Of a stretch of DNA of 64,000 nt, positions 16,662-25,274 are shown piece by piece; positions within the stretch are counted from its first letter, which is position 1; each line of letters opens with the position of its first letter. A program made the translations under genes and the position numbers. The stretch is from Cupriavidus pauculus (GTDB taxonomy: Bacteria > Pseudomonadota > Gammaproteobacteria > Burkholderiales > Burkholderiaceae): the NCBI RefSeq assembly GCF_002858765.1, contig NZ_PJRP01000010.1, positions 1-64,000 on the forward strand. The letters are read 5' to 3'. A model generated the notes under the pieces. It was not told the DNA's origin, did no database searches, and worked only from the letters and a program-made list of their open reading frames with translations.

Positions 16662-17738
16662 ATGAGCAGCAACGTATCGCACTTTGAAGGTACGCGCCCC
16701 GTGGCAGACCAGCAGCGCTTTGACGTAGGCGCGCTGGAAACCTGGATGCGCGAGCATGTCGAGGGCTTTGCCGGCCCGCTGACCGTCGAGCAGTTCAAGG
16801 GCGGCCAGTCCAATCCCACGTTCAAGCTCATCACGCCGGGCCAGACCTACGTGATGCGCGCCAAGCCGGGCCCGAAGTCGAAGCTGCTGCCGTCCGCCCA
16901 CGCCATCGAGCGCGAATACCGCGTGATGAAGGCGCTGGCCGGCACGGACGTGCCCGTGGCCCACATGTACGCGCTGTGCGAGGACGAAGACGTGATCGGC
17001 CGCGCGTTCTACATCATGGAGTTCGTCAGCGGCCGCGTGCTGTGGGACCAGTCGCTGCCCGACATGAGCACGGCCGAACGCGGCGCGATCTACGACGAGA
17101 TGAACCGCGTCATCGCCGCGCTGCACACGGTGGACTACAAGGCCATCGGCCTGGCCGACTACGGCAAGCCCGGCAACTACTTCCAGCGTCAGATCGAACG
17201 TTGGAGCAAGCAGTACAAGCTGTCGGAAACCGAATCGATCCCGGCCATGGACCAGTTGATGGCCTGGCTGCCCGATCGTATTCCGCAGGAAGATCTGGAC
17301 CTGACCTGCATCGTCCACGGCGACTACCGGCTCGACAACCTGATGTTCCATCCCACCGAGCCCCGCGTGCTGGCCGTGCTGGACTGGGAACTGTCCACGC
17401 TGGGCCACCCGATGGCCGACTTCGGCTACCACTGCATGAGCTGGCATATCGCGCCGGGTCAGTTCCGCGGCATCGCCGGCCTGGACCACAAGGGCCTGGG
17501 CATTCCCGACGAGGCGACCTATCGCCGCCTGTACGAGCAGCGCACCGGCCGCCCGATCACCGGCGACTGGAATTTCTACCTCGCCTTCAGCATGTTCCGC
17601 ATCGCCGGCATCCTGCAGGGCATCATGAAGCGCGTGGTGGACGGCACGGCATCGTCGGCGCAGGCCCTCGACGCCGGCAAGCGCGCCCGGCCCATGGCGG
17701 AAATGGGCTGGGAATACGCCAAGAAGTCGGGCGCCTGA
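16662..17738 (+). CDS. APH-fold phosphotransferase (ACAD10/11 kinase-domain type)
   Basis: 358-residue aminoglycoside phosphotransferase-fold enzyme. Visible parts are the Lys region YVMRAKPGPKSKLLPSAH of the N-lobe, the catalytic loop VHGDYRLDNLMFH with Asp and Asn, and the metal-binding LDWELSTLGHPMAD. This subgroup is homologous to the N-terminal kinase domain of eukaryotic ACAD10/ACAD11 and to Pseudomonas LvaA, which phosphorylates the hydroxyl of 4-hydroxyacyl-CoA before elimination by a dedicated dehydrogenase. Such a dehydrogenase is encoded at 27788. The role in 4-hydroxy acid catabolism is therefore likely but inferred. A GGAGAGAG ribosome-binding site precedes the start. Confidence 0.88.
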   Translation: MSSNVSHFEGTRPVADQQRFDVGALETWMREHVEGFAGPLTVEQFKGGQSNPTFKLITPGQTYVMRAKPGPKSKLLPSAHAIEREYRVMKALAGTDVPVAHMYALCEDEDVIGRAFYIMEFVSGRVLWDQSLPDMSTAERGAIYDEMNRVIAALHTVDYKAIGLADYGKPGNYFQRQIERWSKQYKLSETESIPAMDQLMAWLPDRIPQEDLDLTCIVHGDYRLDNLMFHPTEPRVLAVLDWELSTLGHPMADFGYHCMSWHIAPGQFRGIAGLDHKGLGIPDEATYRRLYEQRTGRPITGDWNFYLAFSMFRIAGILQGIMKRVVDGTASSAQALDAGKRARPMAEMGWEYAKKSGA

Positions 17739-17760
17739 ACGAAACTCGCACCCGACGGGT

Positions 17761-17794
17761 TGCGCCCCTCTCCCGCAGGCGGGCGAGGGGCGCA
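17761..17794. repeat. GC-rich palindromic repeat (core copy)
   Basis: Arms TGCGCCCCTC (17761-17770) and GAGGGGCGCA (17785-17794) with TCCCGC and GGC between. Same repeat family as at 9411 and in the urease cluster. It follows the phosphotransferase stop by 22 bases and could aid termination. Confidence 0.7.
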
Positions 17795-17892
17795 ACCCGC
17801 TCATGTCATCAGACAACTGAGCACAAACCCGCACATCGTCCGGCTTTCCGCCACCTCGCGCCACGCCAGCCCGCACCCCTCTCGGCCGCTTT

Positions 17893-17913
17893 GTTGCCAC
17901 ATTTAGCGGCAAC
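17893..17913. promoter_or_regulatory. Inverted repeat upstream of second Bug gene
   Basis: GTTGCC (17893-17898) and GGCAAC (17908-17913) with a 9-base AT-rich spacer. Candidate operator; the binding protein is unknown. Confidence 0.3.
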
Positions 17914-17971
17914 TGTCTACGTGTTTTCCCGATAGACCCAATTGAAAAGCGCGCCTACACTCCCATCCAAA

Positions 17972-17985
17972 TCGTTGTACGACGA
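17972..17985. promoter_or_regulatory. Imperfect palindrome next to second Bug gene
   Basis: TCGTTGTACGACGA, symmetrical about GTAC with one mismatched pair. It ends 30 bases before the Bug start. The form recalls GntR-type operators (TNGTNNNACNA-like), but no GntR gene is nearby. Confidence 0.35.
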
Positions 17986-18015
17986 CTGATGATAAGTGTA
18001 GACTGGAGACACAGC

Positions 18016-19020
18016 ATGACCTCTTCTCGCCGCCAATTTCTTGGCCAGCTTCCGGGCCTTGCGGCTCTTGGTGCCGTTGGCACGTCCGGCATCCTGGCGC
18101 CGGCTTCGGCCTGGGCGCAGGACAAATGGCCGACCCGGCCGATCCGCCTGGTGGTGCCCTATCCCGCCGGTGGTTCGTCGGACATCATCGCGCGCCTGAT
18201 CAGCAAGCAGCTGGGTGAAGCGCTGGGCCAGCCGATCGTGGTGGACAACCGCCCCGGCGCCAACGGCAACATCGGCGCCGCCATGGTGGCGCAGGCCGGC
18301 ACCGAAAACCACACGCTGCTGCTGTGCGACGTCGGCGCGCTGGCCATCACCCCGTCGGTCTATACCAAGCTCACGTTCAACCCTGAGAAGGATCTCAAGG
18401 GCGTGGCGATGCTGGCCTATTCGCCGCACCTGCTGGTCGTGCATCCGTCGGTGCCGGCCAACAACCTGAAGGAACTGGTCGACCTGTCGCACAAGCAGTC
18501 GCTGAACTTTGCCGTGACCGCCATCGGCAGCGCGCCGCACCTGGCCGGCGTGGCCGTGCAGCAGGCTACCAAGGCCGGCTGGCAGTACGTGCCCTACAAG
18601 GGCGGTGCGCAGGCGATTGCCGACACGGTTGGCGGCACCGCGCAGGTGCTGATGAACGGCATGCTGGCCACGTACCCGCACGTGCAATCGGGCAAGCTCA
18701 AGCTGCTGGCCGTGTCCAAGCGCACCCGCATGGCACTGGTCGGCCAGACGCCGACGATTGCCGAAAGTGGCGTGCCGAACTTTGAATCGGGTACTTGGCA
18801 AGGCGTGATGGCGCCGGCCGGCATGCCCGATGCGCTGGTCCAGCGCATCAACACCGAACTGGTGAAGATCATCCGCACGCCGGAAATCCGCGCCAACCTG
18901 GCCGGCCAGGGCGCCGAGGTCGTGACGATGTCCCCGGCCGAAACCACCAAGTGGTTCCAGGCCGAGGAAAAGCGCTGGGCACAAGTCGTGAAGGCGGCGG
19001 GGGTCAAGCTGGACGCATAA
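18016..19020 (+). CDS. Tripartite tricarboxylate transporter substrate-binding protein (Bug family)
   Basis: 334-residue periplasmic Bug receptor. The start was set at the Met giving a twin-arginine style signal (SSRRQFLGQL, hydrophobic stretch to about 35, then AWAQ cleavage). Family marks are WPTRPIRLVVPYPAGGSSD, IVVDNRPGANGNIG and YVPYKGGAQ. It stands alone: no TctA/TctB genes flank it and a strong terminator follows. Ligand unknown, probably an organic acid. Two dyads in the upstream gap suggest specific regulation, although the nearest regulator gene is far away. Confidence 0.92.
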   Translation: MTSSRRQFLGQLPGLAALGAVGTSGILAPASAWAQDKWPTRPIRLVVPYPAGGSSDIIARLISKQLGEALGQPIVVDNRPGANGNIGAAMVAQAGTENHTLLLCDVGALAITPSVYTKLTFNPEKDLKGVAMLAYSPHLLVVHPSVPANNLKELVDLSHKQSLNFAVTAIGSAPHLAGVAVQQATKAGWQYVPYKGGAQAIADTVGGTAQVLMNGMLATYPHVQSGKLKLLAVSKRTRMALVGQTPTIAESGVPNFESGTWQGVMAPAGMPDALVQRINTELVKIIRTPEIRANLAGQGAEVVTMSPAETTKWFQAEEKRWAQVVKAAGVKLDA

Positions 19021-19047
19021 ATCCAGCCATCACAACAGGTAGAACTG

Positions 19048-19077
19048 AAACGGGCGCGAATTTCGCGCCCGTTTTTT
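19048..19077 (+). terminator. Rho-independent terminator of the Bug gene
   Basis: 13-bp stem (19048-19060 with 19062-19074) containing CGGGCGCG and its complement, followed by T residues to 19077. It also reads well on the minus strand toward the convergent ggt gene. Confidence 0.9.
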
Positions 19078-19145
19078 CTTGCCGGCCACCTCGGGCTGGC
19101 GTTACAGCCGGCGGCCCTCGGCGGACCACCGGACTTGCGCACGGC

Positions 19146-21059
19146 TCAGTCGCCCAGTGCCACGCCCTCGCGGCGCGGGTCCGCGCCACCGGCCCAGACC
19201 GCCTTGCCGTTGACCGTCTTGCGCATGATGGCCTGCGTGCCGCTGGTCATCTCGATCTCGGCCACCTGATGGCCCTGCTGCTTCAGCGCCTGCACCAACT
19301 GCGGCGTCACCAGGCCCTTCTCCACCTCGGTGGGGCCGTTACGGCTGCCGAAATTGGCCATGCCCACGGCCTGCTGCACGTCCATGTCCCAATCGAGCAG
19401 GCCCACCAGCGTCTTCGACACATACTCGATGATCTGCGAGCCACCCGGCGAACCCAGCGCGGCCACCAGCTTGCCGCTCTGGCGGTCGAACACCAGCGTC
19501 GGCGCCATCGACGAACGCGGACGCTTGCCCGGCTGCACGCGGTTGGCCACCGGCTTGCCGTTCTCGGTCGGCGTGAACGAGAAGTCGGTCAGCTGGTTGT
19601 TGAGCATGAAGCCGCGCACCATGATGTGCGAGCCGAAATACGACTCGATGGTGGTCGTCATCGACAGCGCGCCACCACGGTTGTCCACGGCCACGATCTG
19701 CGACGTCGAAATGCGCGGCGGCGAGCGGTCCGGCGCGAACGACACCTTCACGCCCGGCGGCGTGCCCGGCTGCGCCTTGCCCATGCTCTTGTCACCGATC
19801 AGCGCCGCGCGCTCGGCCAGGTAGTCGGAGTTGACCATCGCGGCCACGTCCACCGGCACGAAATCGGCATCGGCCACATAGAGGCCACGGTCCGCGTAGG
19901 CCAGCCGGTCGGCTTCGGCGATGGCGTGGACGGCCAGCGGATTCGGCTCCATCAGCGACGGCAGGTCAACCTTCGTCGGCTTCAGGCTGGCCAGCGCGTA
20001 GCGCGGATCGCGCTTTTCCAGCGCCTCCAGCGTGCCAAGGATCTGCGCGATGGCGATGCCGCCCGACGACGGCGGCGGCATGCCGCAGATCTTCCACTGC
20101 CGGTAGTCGGTGCAGACCGGCACGCGCACCTTGGCCTTGTAGCCCTTCAGGTCCGCCTCGGACAGGCTGCCCGCGTTCTGGTGGCCGTTGACCTTGGCCG
20201 CGATGTCGCGCGCGATCGGCCCGTTGTAGAACACGCTCGGGCCGCTCCTTGCAATCTCGCGCAGCGTCTGCGCCAGTTGCGGATTCTTGACGATCGCGCC
20301 AACCGGCTTGGCCTTGCCCTGCGCGTCCAGGAAGTAGGCCGTCATCTCGGGCGATCCGCCCATGAACTTGTCCGCCGCCACCTGCGTGTAGAGCCGCTGC
20401 GACATCGGGAAGCCCTTGTCGGCCAGGCGAATGGCCGGCTGGAACAGGCGCGCCCAGGGCAGTCGCCCGTGATCGCGGTGCGCCATTTCCAGTGCCCGCA
20501 GCACGCCGGGCACGCCGACCGAACGGCCGCCGATCTGTCCTTCCGAGAATTCCATCGGCTTGCCATCGGCACGCATGAACAGGTTTTCGGTGGCGCCGGC
20601 CGGCGCGGTTTCGCGCCCGTCGTAGGCCTGCACGCGCTTGCCGTCCCAGTACATGATGAACGCGCCGCCGCCGATGCCGGTGGCCTGCGGCTCCACCAGT
20701 GTCAGCACGGCCTGCATCGCCACGGCGGCATCGATAGCCGAGCCGCCGGCCCGCAGGATCTCGCGGCCGGCCTCGGTGGCCAGCGGATTCGCGGCAGCCG
20801 CCATGTGCTTCTGCGCATAGGTGGTGGTCATGTCCGGGCGATAGCCCGACGACACTTCGGGGGCTGCCGGCATTGCCACCTGCGCGGCGGGCGCAGAGGC
20901 GGGCGCGGCCGAGGCTGCAGGTGTGCCGGCGCCCTTGTCCGGCGTCCCGCAGGCCGCCAGCAGCGCGGTCAGCGCCACGGCCAGCGCGCCGCGCCAGCGC
21001 AGGGAATCGGAATGGTGCGCGGTCGGGTCCGCGGAACGGGGTGCCACTGCTTCAGTCAT
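19146..21059 (-). CDS. ggt: Gamma-glutamyltransferase, predicted lipoprotein
   Basis: 637-residue N-terminal nucleophile enzyme that cleaves gamma-glutamyl bonds of glutathione and similar compounds in the periplasm. The start follows an AGGAGA site. A lipobox ALLAAC gives a lipidated Cys37, then an Ala/Pro linker to about 70. The probable self-cleavage site is before T452 (TSQIVAVD, aligned to TTHYSVVD of E. coli), which would yield a large subunit and a small subunit beginning with the catalytic Thr. MLNNQLTDF and GSPGGSQII of the small subunit are present. Membrane tethering differs from the soluble E. coli enzyme. The gene is divergent from a VWA lipoprotein operon. Confidence 0.92.
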   Translation of the reverse strand: MTEAVAPRSADPTAHHSDSLRWRGALAVALTALLAACGTPDKGAGTPAASAAPASAPAAQVAMPAAPEVSSGYRPDMTTTYAQKHMAAAANPLATEAGREILRAGGSAIDAAVAMQAVLTLVEPQATGIGGGAFIMYWDGKRVQAYDGRETAPAGATENLFMRADGKPMEFSEGQIGGRSVGVPGVLRALEMAHRDHGRLPWARLFQPAIRLADKGFPMSQRLYTQVAADKFMGGSPEMTAYFLDAQGKAKPVGAIVKNPQLAQTLREIARSGPSVFYNGPIARDIAAKVNGHQNAGSLSEADLKGYKAKVRVPVCTDYRQWKICGMPPPSSGGIAIAQILGTLEALEKRDPRYALASLKPTKVDLPSLMEPNPLAVHAIAEADRLAYADRGLYVADADFVPVDVAAMVNSDYLAERAALIGDKSMGKAQPGTPPGVKVSFAPDRSPPRISTSQIVAVDNRGGALSMTTTIESYFGSHIMVRGFMLNNQLTDFSFTPTENGKPVANRVQPGKRPRSSMAPTLVFDRQSGKLVAALGSPGGSQIIEYVSKTLVGLLDWDMDVQQAVGMANFGSRNGPTEVEKGLVTPQLVQALKQQGHQVAEIEMTSGTQAIMRKTVNGKAVWAGGADPRREGVALGD

Positions 21060-21308
21060 GCCGTGTCTCCTGGTGGAAATCTCCGGCGATTGTAGCGGCG
21101 AAAGAGGCTGACGGATGTGCGAATCGTCTGAAAGCCGGCCTTGCGTTTCGCGGCATTTTTTCCTATGCGGCCGCGCCATCGGCTGGGGGAGTCGTATGGC
21201 CGACGCGGCATCAGATTTTGTCCATTGATCTCAACCCCATCTGTCCGTCTGCGCCGTTTCATGCCCAGGGCGCGCGTTGCGCCGGTTGCATGCCACAAGG
21301 AGAACACC

Positions 21309-23096
21309 ATGCGCACAGGGCTTTCCGCATCGCACATCACGCCGTGGACGGCAGCGCTTGGCGCCGCCCTGGCGTTGGGGCTGGCCGCATGCAGCGGACC
21401 GCCGCCGACCGGCCCGGCAGCGCCGATGCCGCCCCCGGTGCCCGCACCCACGCCGCCGTACATCCTGCAACCCCCGACAGACAAGCCCGGCAAGCCCGCG
21501 GCATCCCAGGACAGCAGCCGATTGCGCGAGCCTGCCGTGGAGTCCCGCGCGGAAGCCCACAAGGCCATGCGCGCGCCCGCCCCAGTTTCACCTGCGCTGA
21601 TGGCGATGCCCGCCCCAAGTTTCGCCCCGTCATTCGCCCCGGCGCCGCAGGACCGCGAACGCTATGGTGCGATCGACGAAAACGGCGTGCGGCAGGTGGC
21701 GCAGGCGCCAGTCTCCACGTTCAGCATCGACGTCGACACCGGCAGCTACAGCAACGTGCGCCGCATGCTCAATGCGGGACGCCTGCCACCGTCCGATGCG
21801 GTGCGCGTCGAGGAACTGGTCAACTACTTCCCCTACGACTATGCCGGCCCCGCCGACGGCAAGCCGTTCGCCGTGCATGCCGCGCTGGCGCCGGCACCCT
21901 GGCAGCCGCGCAATGTGCTGCTGCGCATCGGCATCAAGGGGCAGGACGTGGCGCGTGCGAACCTGCCCGCCGCCAACCTGGTGTTCCTGGTCGATGTGTC
22001 CGGCTCGATGCACGCGCCCGACAAGCTGCCGCTGCTGAAGGCATCGCTGAAGCTGCTGGTCAACGCGCTGCGGCCGCAGGACCGCATCACGCTGGTCACC
22101 TACGCGGGCACCACGCGTGTGGCGCTGCCCCCAACCCCCGGCAGCGACAAGACGGCGATTGCCAGCGCCATCGACCAGCTCGTGGCAGGCGGCAGCACGG
22201 CCGGCGCCAGTGGCATCGCGCTGGCCTATCAGGCGGCGCAGCAGAGCCATATCGCGGGCGGCATCAATCGCGTGCTGCTGGCCACCGATGGCGACTTCAA
22301 CGTCGGCATCACCGACTTCCGCCAGTTGAAAAGCCTGGTCGAGGAAAAGCGCAAGTCGGGCGTATCGCTGTCCACGCTCGGCTTCGGCACCGGCAACTAC
22401 AACGACCAGCTCATGGAGCAACTGGCCGATGCCGGCGACGGCGCTTACTCGTACATCGACAACCTCATGGAGGGCAACAAGGTGCTGGTCAGCGAAATGA
22501 GTTCGACGCTGGCCACCATCGCCCGCGACGTGAAGATCCAGGTGGAATTCAACCCCGCCACGGTTCGTGAGTACCGGCTGATCGGCTATGAAAACCGCCT
22601 GCTGGCGCGCGAGGATTTCAACAACGACAAGGTGGATGCCGGCGATATCGGCGCCGGGCATACCGTGACGGCGCTGTACGAACTGACGCTGGCCGACGGC
22701 CCGGGGCTGATCGACGACCTGCGCTACCAGCCTGCCGATCGCGGCAGCCCGCCCGTTGCCAGTCGGCACAACGAACTCGCGCATGTGAAGCTGCGCTACA
22801 AGCGTCCCGGCGCCAGCGCCAGCGAACTGACCGACATCACGGTCGCCCGCGACGCCATCCGGCCGCTGGCCCAGGGCGATGCCGACTTTCGCTTCGCCGC
22901 AGCCGTCAGCGGCTTTGGCCAGGTGCTGCACGGCGGCAGGTTTACCGGCGGCTGGACGCTCGATGACGCACGCACCCTGGCGCAAGATGCGCGCGGCGCC
23001 GACCTCTTTGGCTATCGGGGCGAGTTCCTGAAGCTGGTGGCACTGGCACAGTCGCTGCAGACGGCGCCGATGCCGGCGAGTGCCAACGCACGCTGA
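21309..23096 (+). CDS. VWA-domain lipoprotein, YfbK-like (DUF3520)
   Basis: 595-residue predicted lipoprotein. An AAGGAG site precedes the ATG and the lipobox LAAC puts lipid on Cys28. A Pro-rich linker (30-120) follows. Then comes an N-terminal YfbK-type domain (FSIDVDTGSYSNVRRMLN onward), then a von Willebrand A domain with an intact MIDAS DVSGS at 229-233, and a C-terminal DUF3520 region (about 400-595). Function of this family is not settled; an envelope protein that binds a partner through the metal site is likely. It is followed 22 bases later by an ECF sigma factor gene and then a membrane-anchored protein, a three-gene operon that suggests a signalling unit. Confidence 0.9.
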   Translation: MRTGLSASHITPWTAALGAALALGLAACSGPPPTGPAAPMPPPVPAPTPPYILQPPTDKPGKPAASQDSSRLREPAVESRAEAHKAMRAPAPVSPALMAMPAPSFAPSFAPAPQDRERYGAIDENGVRQVAQAPVSTFSIDVDTGSYSNVRRMLNAGRLPPSDAVRVEELVNYFPYDYAGPADGKPFAVHAALAPAPWQPRNVLLRIGIKGQDVARANLPAANLVFLVDVSGSMHAPDKLPLLKASLKLLVNALRPQDRITLVTYAGTTRVALPPTPGSDKTAIASAIDQLVAGGSTAGASGIALAYQAAQQSHIAGGINRVLLATDGDFNVGITDFRQLKSLVEEKRKSGVSLSTLGFGTGNYNDQLMEQLADAGDGAYSYIDNLMEGNKVLVSEMSSTLATIARDVKIQVEFNPATVREYRLIGYENRLLAREDFNNDKVDAGDIGAGHTVTALYELTLADGPGLIDDLRYQPADRGSPPVASRHNELAHVKLRYKRPGASASELTDITVARDAIRPLAQGDADFRFAAAVSGFGQVLHGGRFTGGWTLDDARTLAQDARGADLFGYRGEFLKLVALAQSLQTAPMPASANAR

Positions 23097-23118
23097 CCGG
23101 CGTTCTATACTCGATGCC

Positions 23119-23724
23119 ATGACGCGTGCCAGCCCCGCCCCCGACATTGCTGCGCTGCCCGACGCCGACCTGATGCTGCTGGTGGCCGGCGGCGTCATCG
23201 AGGCCCCGATCGGCGAACTGTTCCGTCGCCACAAACACGGCCTGTTCAACTATGTGGCCTGGCTTTGCCGGGGCGACACCGGCGAGGCCGAGGATATCGC
23301 GCAGAAGACGTGGATCCAGCTGATGACCCGCTGTGGCGACTACACGCCCACCGCCGCATTCCGCACATTCCTGTTCCAGATCGCGCGCAACGCCTGGCTG
23401 GACCAGGTGCGCAGCGCGCATGCCCGGCTGCGCGAATCGATCGACGAGCACGAACCGGCGATGCCGGTCGACGACCTGACGCCCGAGACCGAGGCGCAAT
23501 TGCGCGAGCATCTGGCCAGCGTGCGCCAGGCGCTCCTGCAGTTGCCCGTGGCACAGCGCGAAGTGGTGGTGCTGCGCTTCTTCAGCGAGATGAGCGTCGA
23601 GGAAATCGCCGCGATGCTGGGCGAGAAATTCGAGACGGTGAAGAGCCGGCTGCGCTATGCGTTTGCCCGGCTGCGCACGGTACTGGCCGATGGCGGCATG
23701 GTGCCTGGGGAGCCCCGGCCATGA
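23119..23724 (+). CDS. ECF-type RNA polymerase sigma factor
   Basis: 201-residue sigma-70 family factor with only regions 2 and 4. Region 2 (about 35-100) contains GEAEDIAQKTWIQL and the promoter-melting FRTFLFQIARNAWLDQVR. Region 4 (about 130-190) contains LPVAQREVVVLRFFSEMSVEEIAAML. Start at 23119 follows the usual family beginning, with the stop overlapping the next gene by four bases (ATGA), so translation of sigma factor and presumed anti-sigma protein is coupled. It lies downstream of a VWA lipoprotein. The regulon is unknown; the operon itself is a natural target. Confidence 0.9.
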   Translation: MTRASPAPDIAALPDADLMLLVAGGVIEAPIGELFRRHKHGLFNYVAWLCRGDTGEAEDIAQKTWIQLMTRCGDYTPTAAFRTFLFQIARNAWLDQVRSAHARLRESIDEHEPAMPVDDLTPETEAQLREHLASVRQALLQLPVAQREVVVLRFFSEMSVEEIAAMLGEKFETVKSRLRYAFARLRTVLADGGMVPGEPRP

Positions 23725-25181
23725 CGACACCTCGCCCCGACGACCGCCACCGCGACGCCGCCGAACGCTTTATCGCCGGCGAAGACCGGCTGTCCGCGCT
23801 GCTGCGCGACGTGCCGCGCTTTGAAGCGCCCGCAAGCCTGGCCAGTGCCGTGGCCACCGCCGCACGTGCGGTGCAGGCGCGCATGGCAGCCGAAGCGGAA
23901 CGCGATGCGGTGCGGGCATCGGCGCCGCCTCCTGCTTTCAATGCCCCGCCCACGCTGTCCGACAGCGTGCTGCGCGAGGCCGCGCGGCTGCAGACGGCGC
24001 AAGCCGCGCGCCGCGATGTCGTGTTCGAGCAGGTGTTGCAGGGCAAGCCTGCCGACGCCGTACTCGGCGCACCGGTCAGCGCCCCCACCGAGGCATGGTT
24101 GCGGACGCAGGCGATGCAGCATCGCGACGAAGCCGCTGCCGTGGCATCTGCCGTGCCACCACCCGCCAGGCGCGCGTCTGCCGTGGCGCGCTGGTGGCGG
24201 TCGCTGGGCGTCGCGGCCACCGCGTTTGCCGTGGCGGGCCTGGCCACGAAGATCGTGCTGAGCCAGCTTGACGACGGCACGCCGATGACGGCCTCGCTAT
24301 CGTCGAATGTCGTCATTGCGGATAAGGCGGGCCCGGCAGTGCAGGGCGAAGCCGCGCTGGCGTCTGCGCCCGCACTCGCCGCCACGCCATCCACGTCATC
24401 CACGCCACCGGCGCAGGAAGCGCAGACCGAGGGCGCGCCGTCGACACCCGGCCTGGCGCGCACGGCACCGCCAGCAGAGCCCGTGCGTCGACCGACTACG
24501 CCATCGCCGGCAGCCCGCAAGGAGCGCGCACGCGAGCCATCGCCTGCCTTTGCGCCCTCGCCCTCGCCCGCGCCTTCGACTCCACCGGTAACAGCTACTG
24601 CGGAACCCGTGCCCCCGACGCCGGCCGCACCCGCCGCTCCGGCTATCCTGGCCGCGCCACCGCCGATGGCATCGATGCAGGCACAAGCCGACGCGGCGCC
24701 GGCGCCACCATCTGCACCCGCGTTGGCACCGGCACCGGCACCGCCGCCAGCCGCCGCGCCCGCGCCCGCGCCAGGCGTAGCCGCCGACGCCCGCGCGCGG
24801 CGCGTGCCGCAGTCGGCGTTCCTGGCAGCGCCAGCGGCGGCTGGACTGACAGCCGAATCGGCGTCTGAGTCGGCAGCTGAATCGGCTGCCCCCGCGAAGG
24901 CCACTGCGAAGGCCGCCGCCCCCGTGGCGCGGAAATCGGCCACCGTCACGCTGGAGGACGATCCCGCTTCGGTCGCCATGCAGTGGCGCCCCGGCAGGGG
25001 TCTGCATGTCTGGAGCGCCGAGCCCGACAATGCGGCCGTGCGCGACTGGGTGGCTCGCCTCTGGGCGGCCATGCCCGCCGATGCCCGCCCCGTGGCGCCT
25101 TACGGCATCCAGCGCGACGATGCGCTCGCGCGTGGCCAGCTACGCATCGAACAGGGTGCCGAGCGTCCGGACGTCAGGTAG
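23721..25181 (+). CDS. Single-pass membrane protein, candidate anti-sigma factor
   Basis: 486-residue protein with a cytoplasmic N-terminus of about 158 residues, one membrane helix (about 160-180, WWRSLGVAATAFAVAGLA), a long Pro/Ala-rich low-complexity stretch (about 215-400), and a small C-terminal region containing WRPGRGLHVWSAEPDNAAVRDW-like residues. No CHCC zinc anti-sigma motif is present. Topology and the ATGA overlap with the ECF sigma gene suggest that the N-terminus holds the sigma factor and the periplasmic part senses a signal; this is inference. The long open frame upstream of the chosen start only reads the sigma gene in another frame. Confidence 0.72.
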   Translation: MTTPRPDDRHRDAAERFIAGEDRLSALLRDVPRFEAPASLASAVATAARAVQARMAAEAERDAVRASAPPPAFNAPPTLSDSVLREAARLQTAQAARRDVVFEQVLQGKPADAVLGAPVSAPTEAWLRTQAMQHRDEAAAVASAVPPPARRASAVARWWRSLGVAATAFAVAGLATKIVLSQLDDGTPMTASLSSNVVIADKAGPAVQGEAALASAPALAATPSTSSTPPAQEAQTEGAPSTPGLARTAPPAEPVRRPTTPSPAARKERAREPSPAFAPSPSPAPSTPPVTATAEPVPPTPAAPAAPAILAAPPPMASMQAQADAAPAPPSAPALAPAPAPPPAAAPAPAPGVAADARARRVPQSAFLAAPAAAGLTAESASESAAESAAPAKATAKAAAPVARKSATVTLEDDPASVAMQWRPGRGLHVWSAEPDNAAVRDWVARLWAAMPADARPVAPYGIQRDDALARGQLRIEQGAERPDVR

Positions 25182-25206
25182 CGGCATCAAGCACGGGCGC
25201 CCAATG

Positions 25207-25233
25207 AAAAACGGGAGGCAGATTGCCTCCCGT
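25207..25233. terminator. Terminator between convergent genes
   Basis: 10-bp stem ACGGGAGGCA (25211-25220) with TGCCTCCCGT (25224-25233). The A run at 25207-25211 gives a T tract on minus, serving the CAP-domain gene; on plus the following bases are CT-rich. Confidence 0.75.
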
Positions 25234-25274
25234 CTTCCTTCCCGGCCTCGATCAAGGCGCGATGGATCGCAGCG

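Noticed and set aside
17942..17961. TTGAAA and TACACT as a sigma-70 promoter for the second Bug gene
   Set aside because: Spacer of 8 bases is far too short.
18795..21095. 766-codon plus frame over the end of the Bug gene and antisense to ggt
   Set aside because: Crosses a strong terminator and lies antisense to a well-supported gamma-glutamyltransferase.
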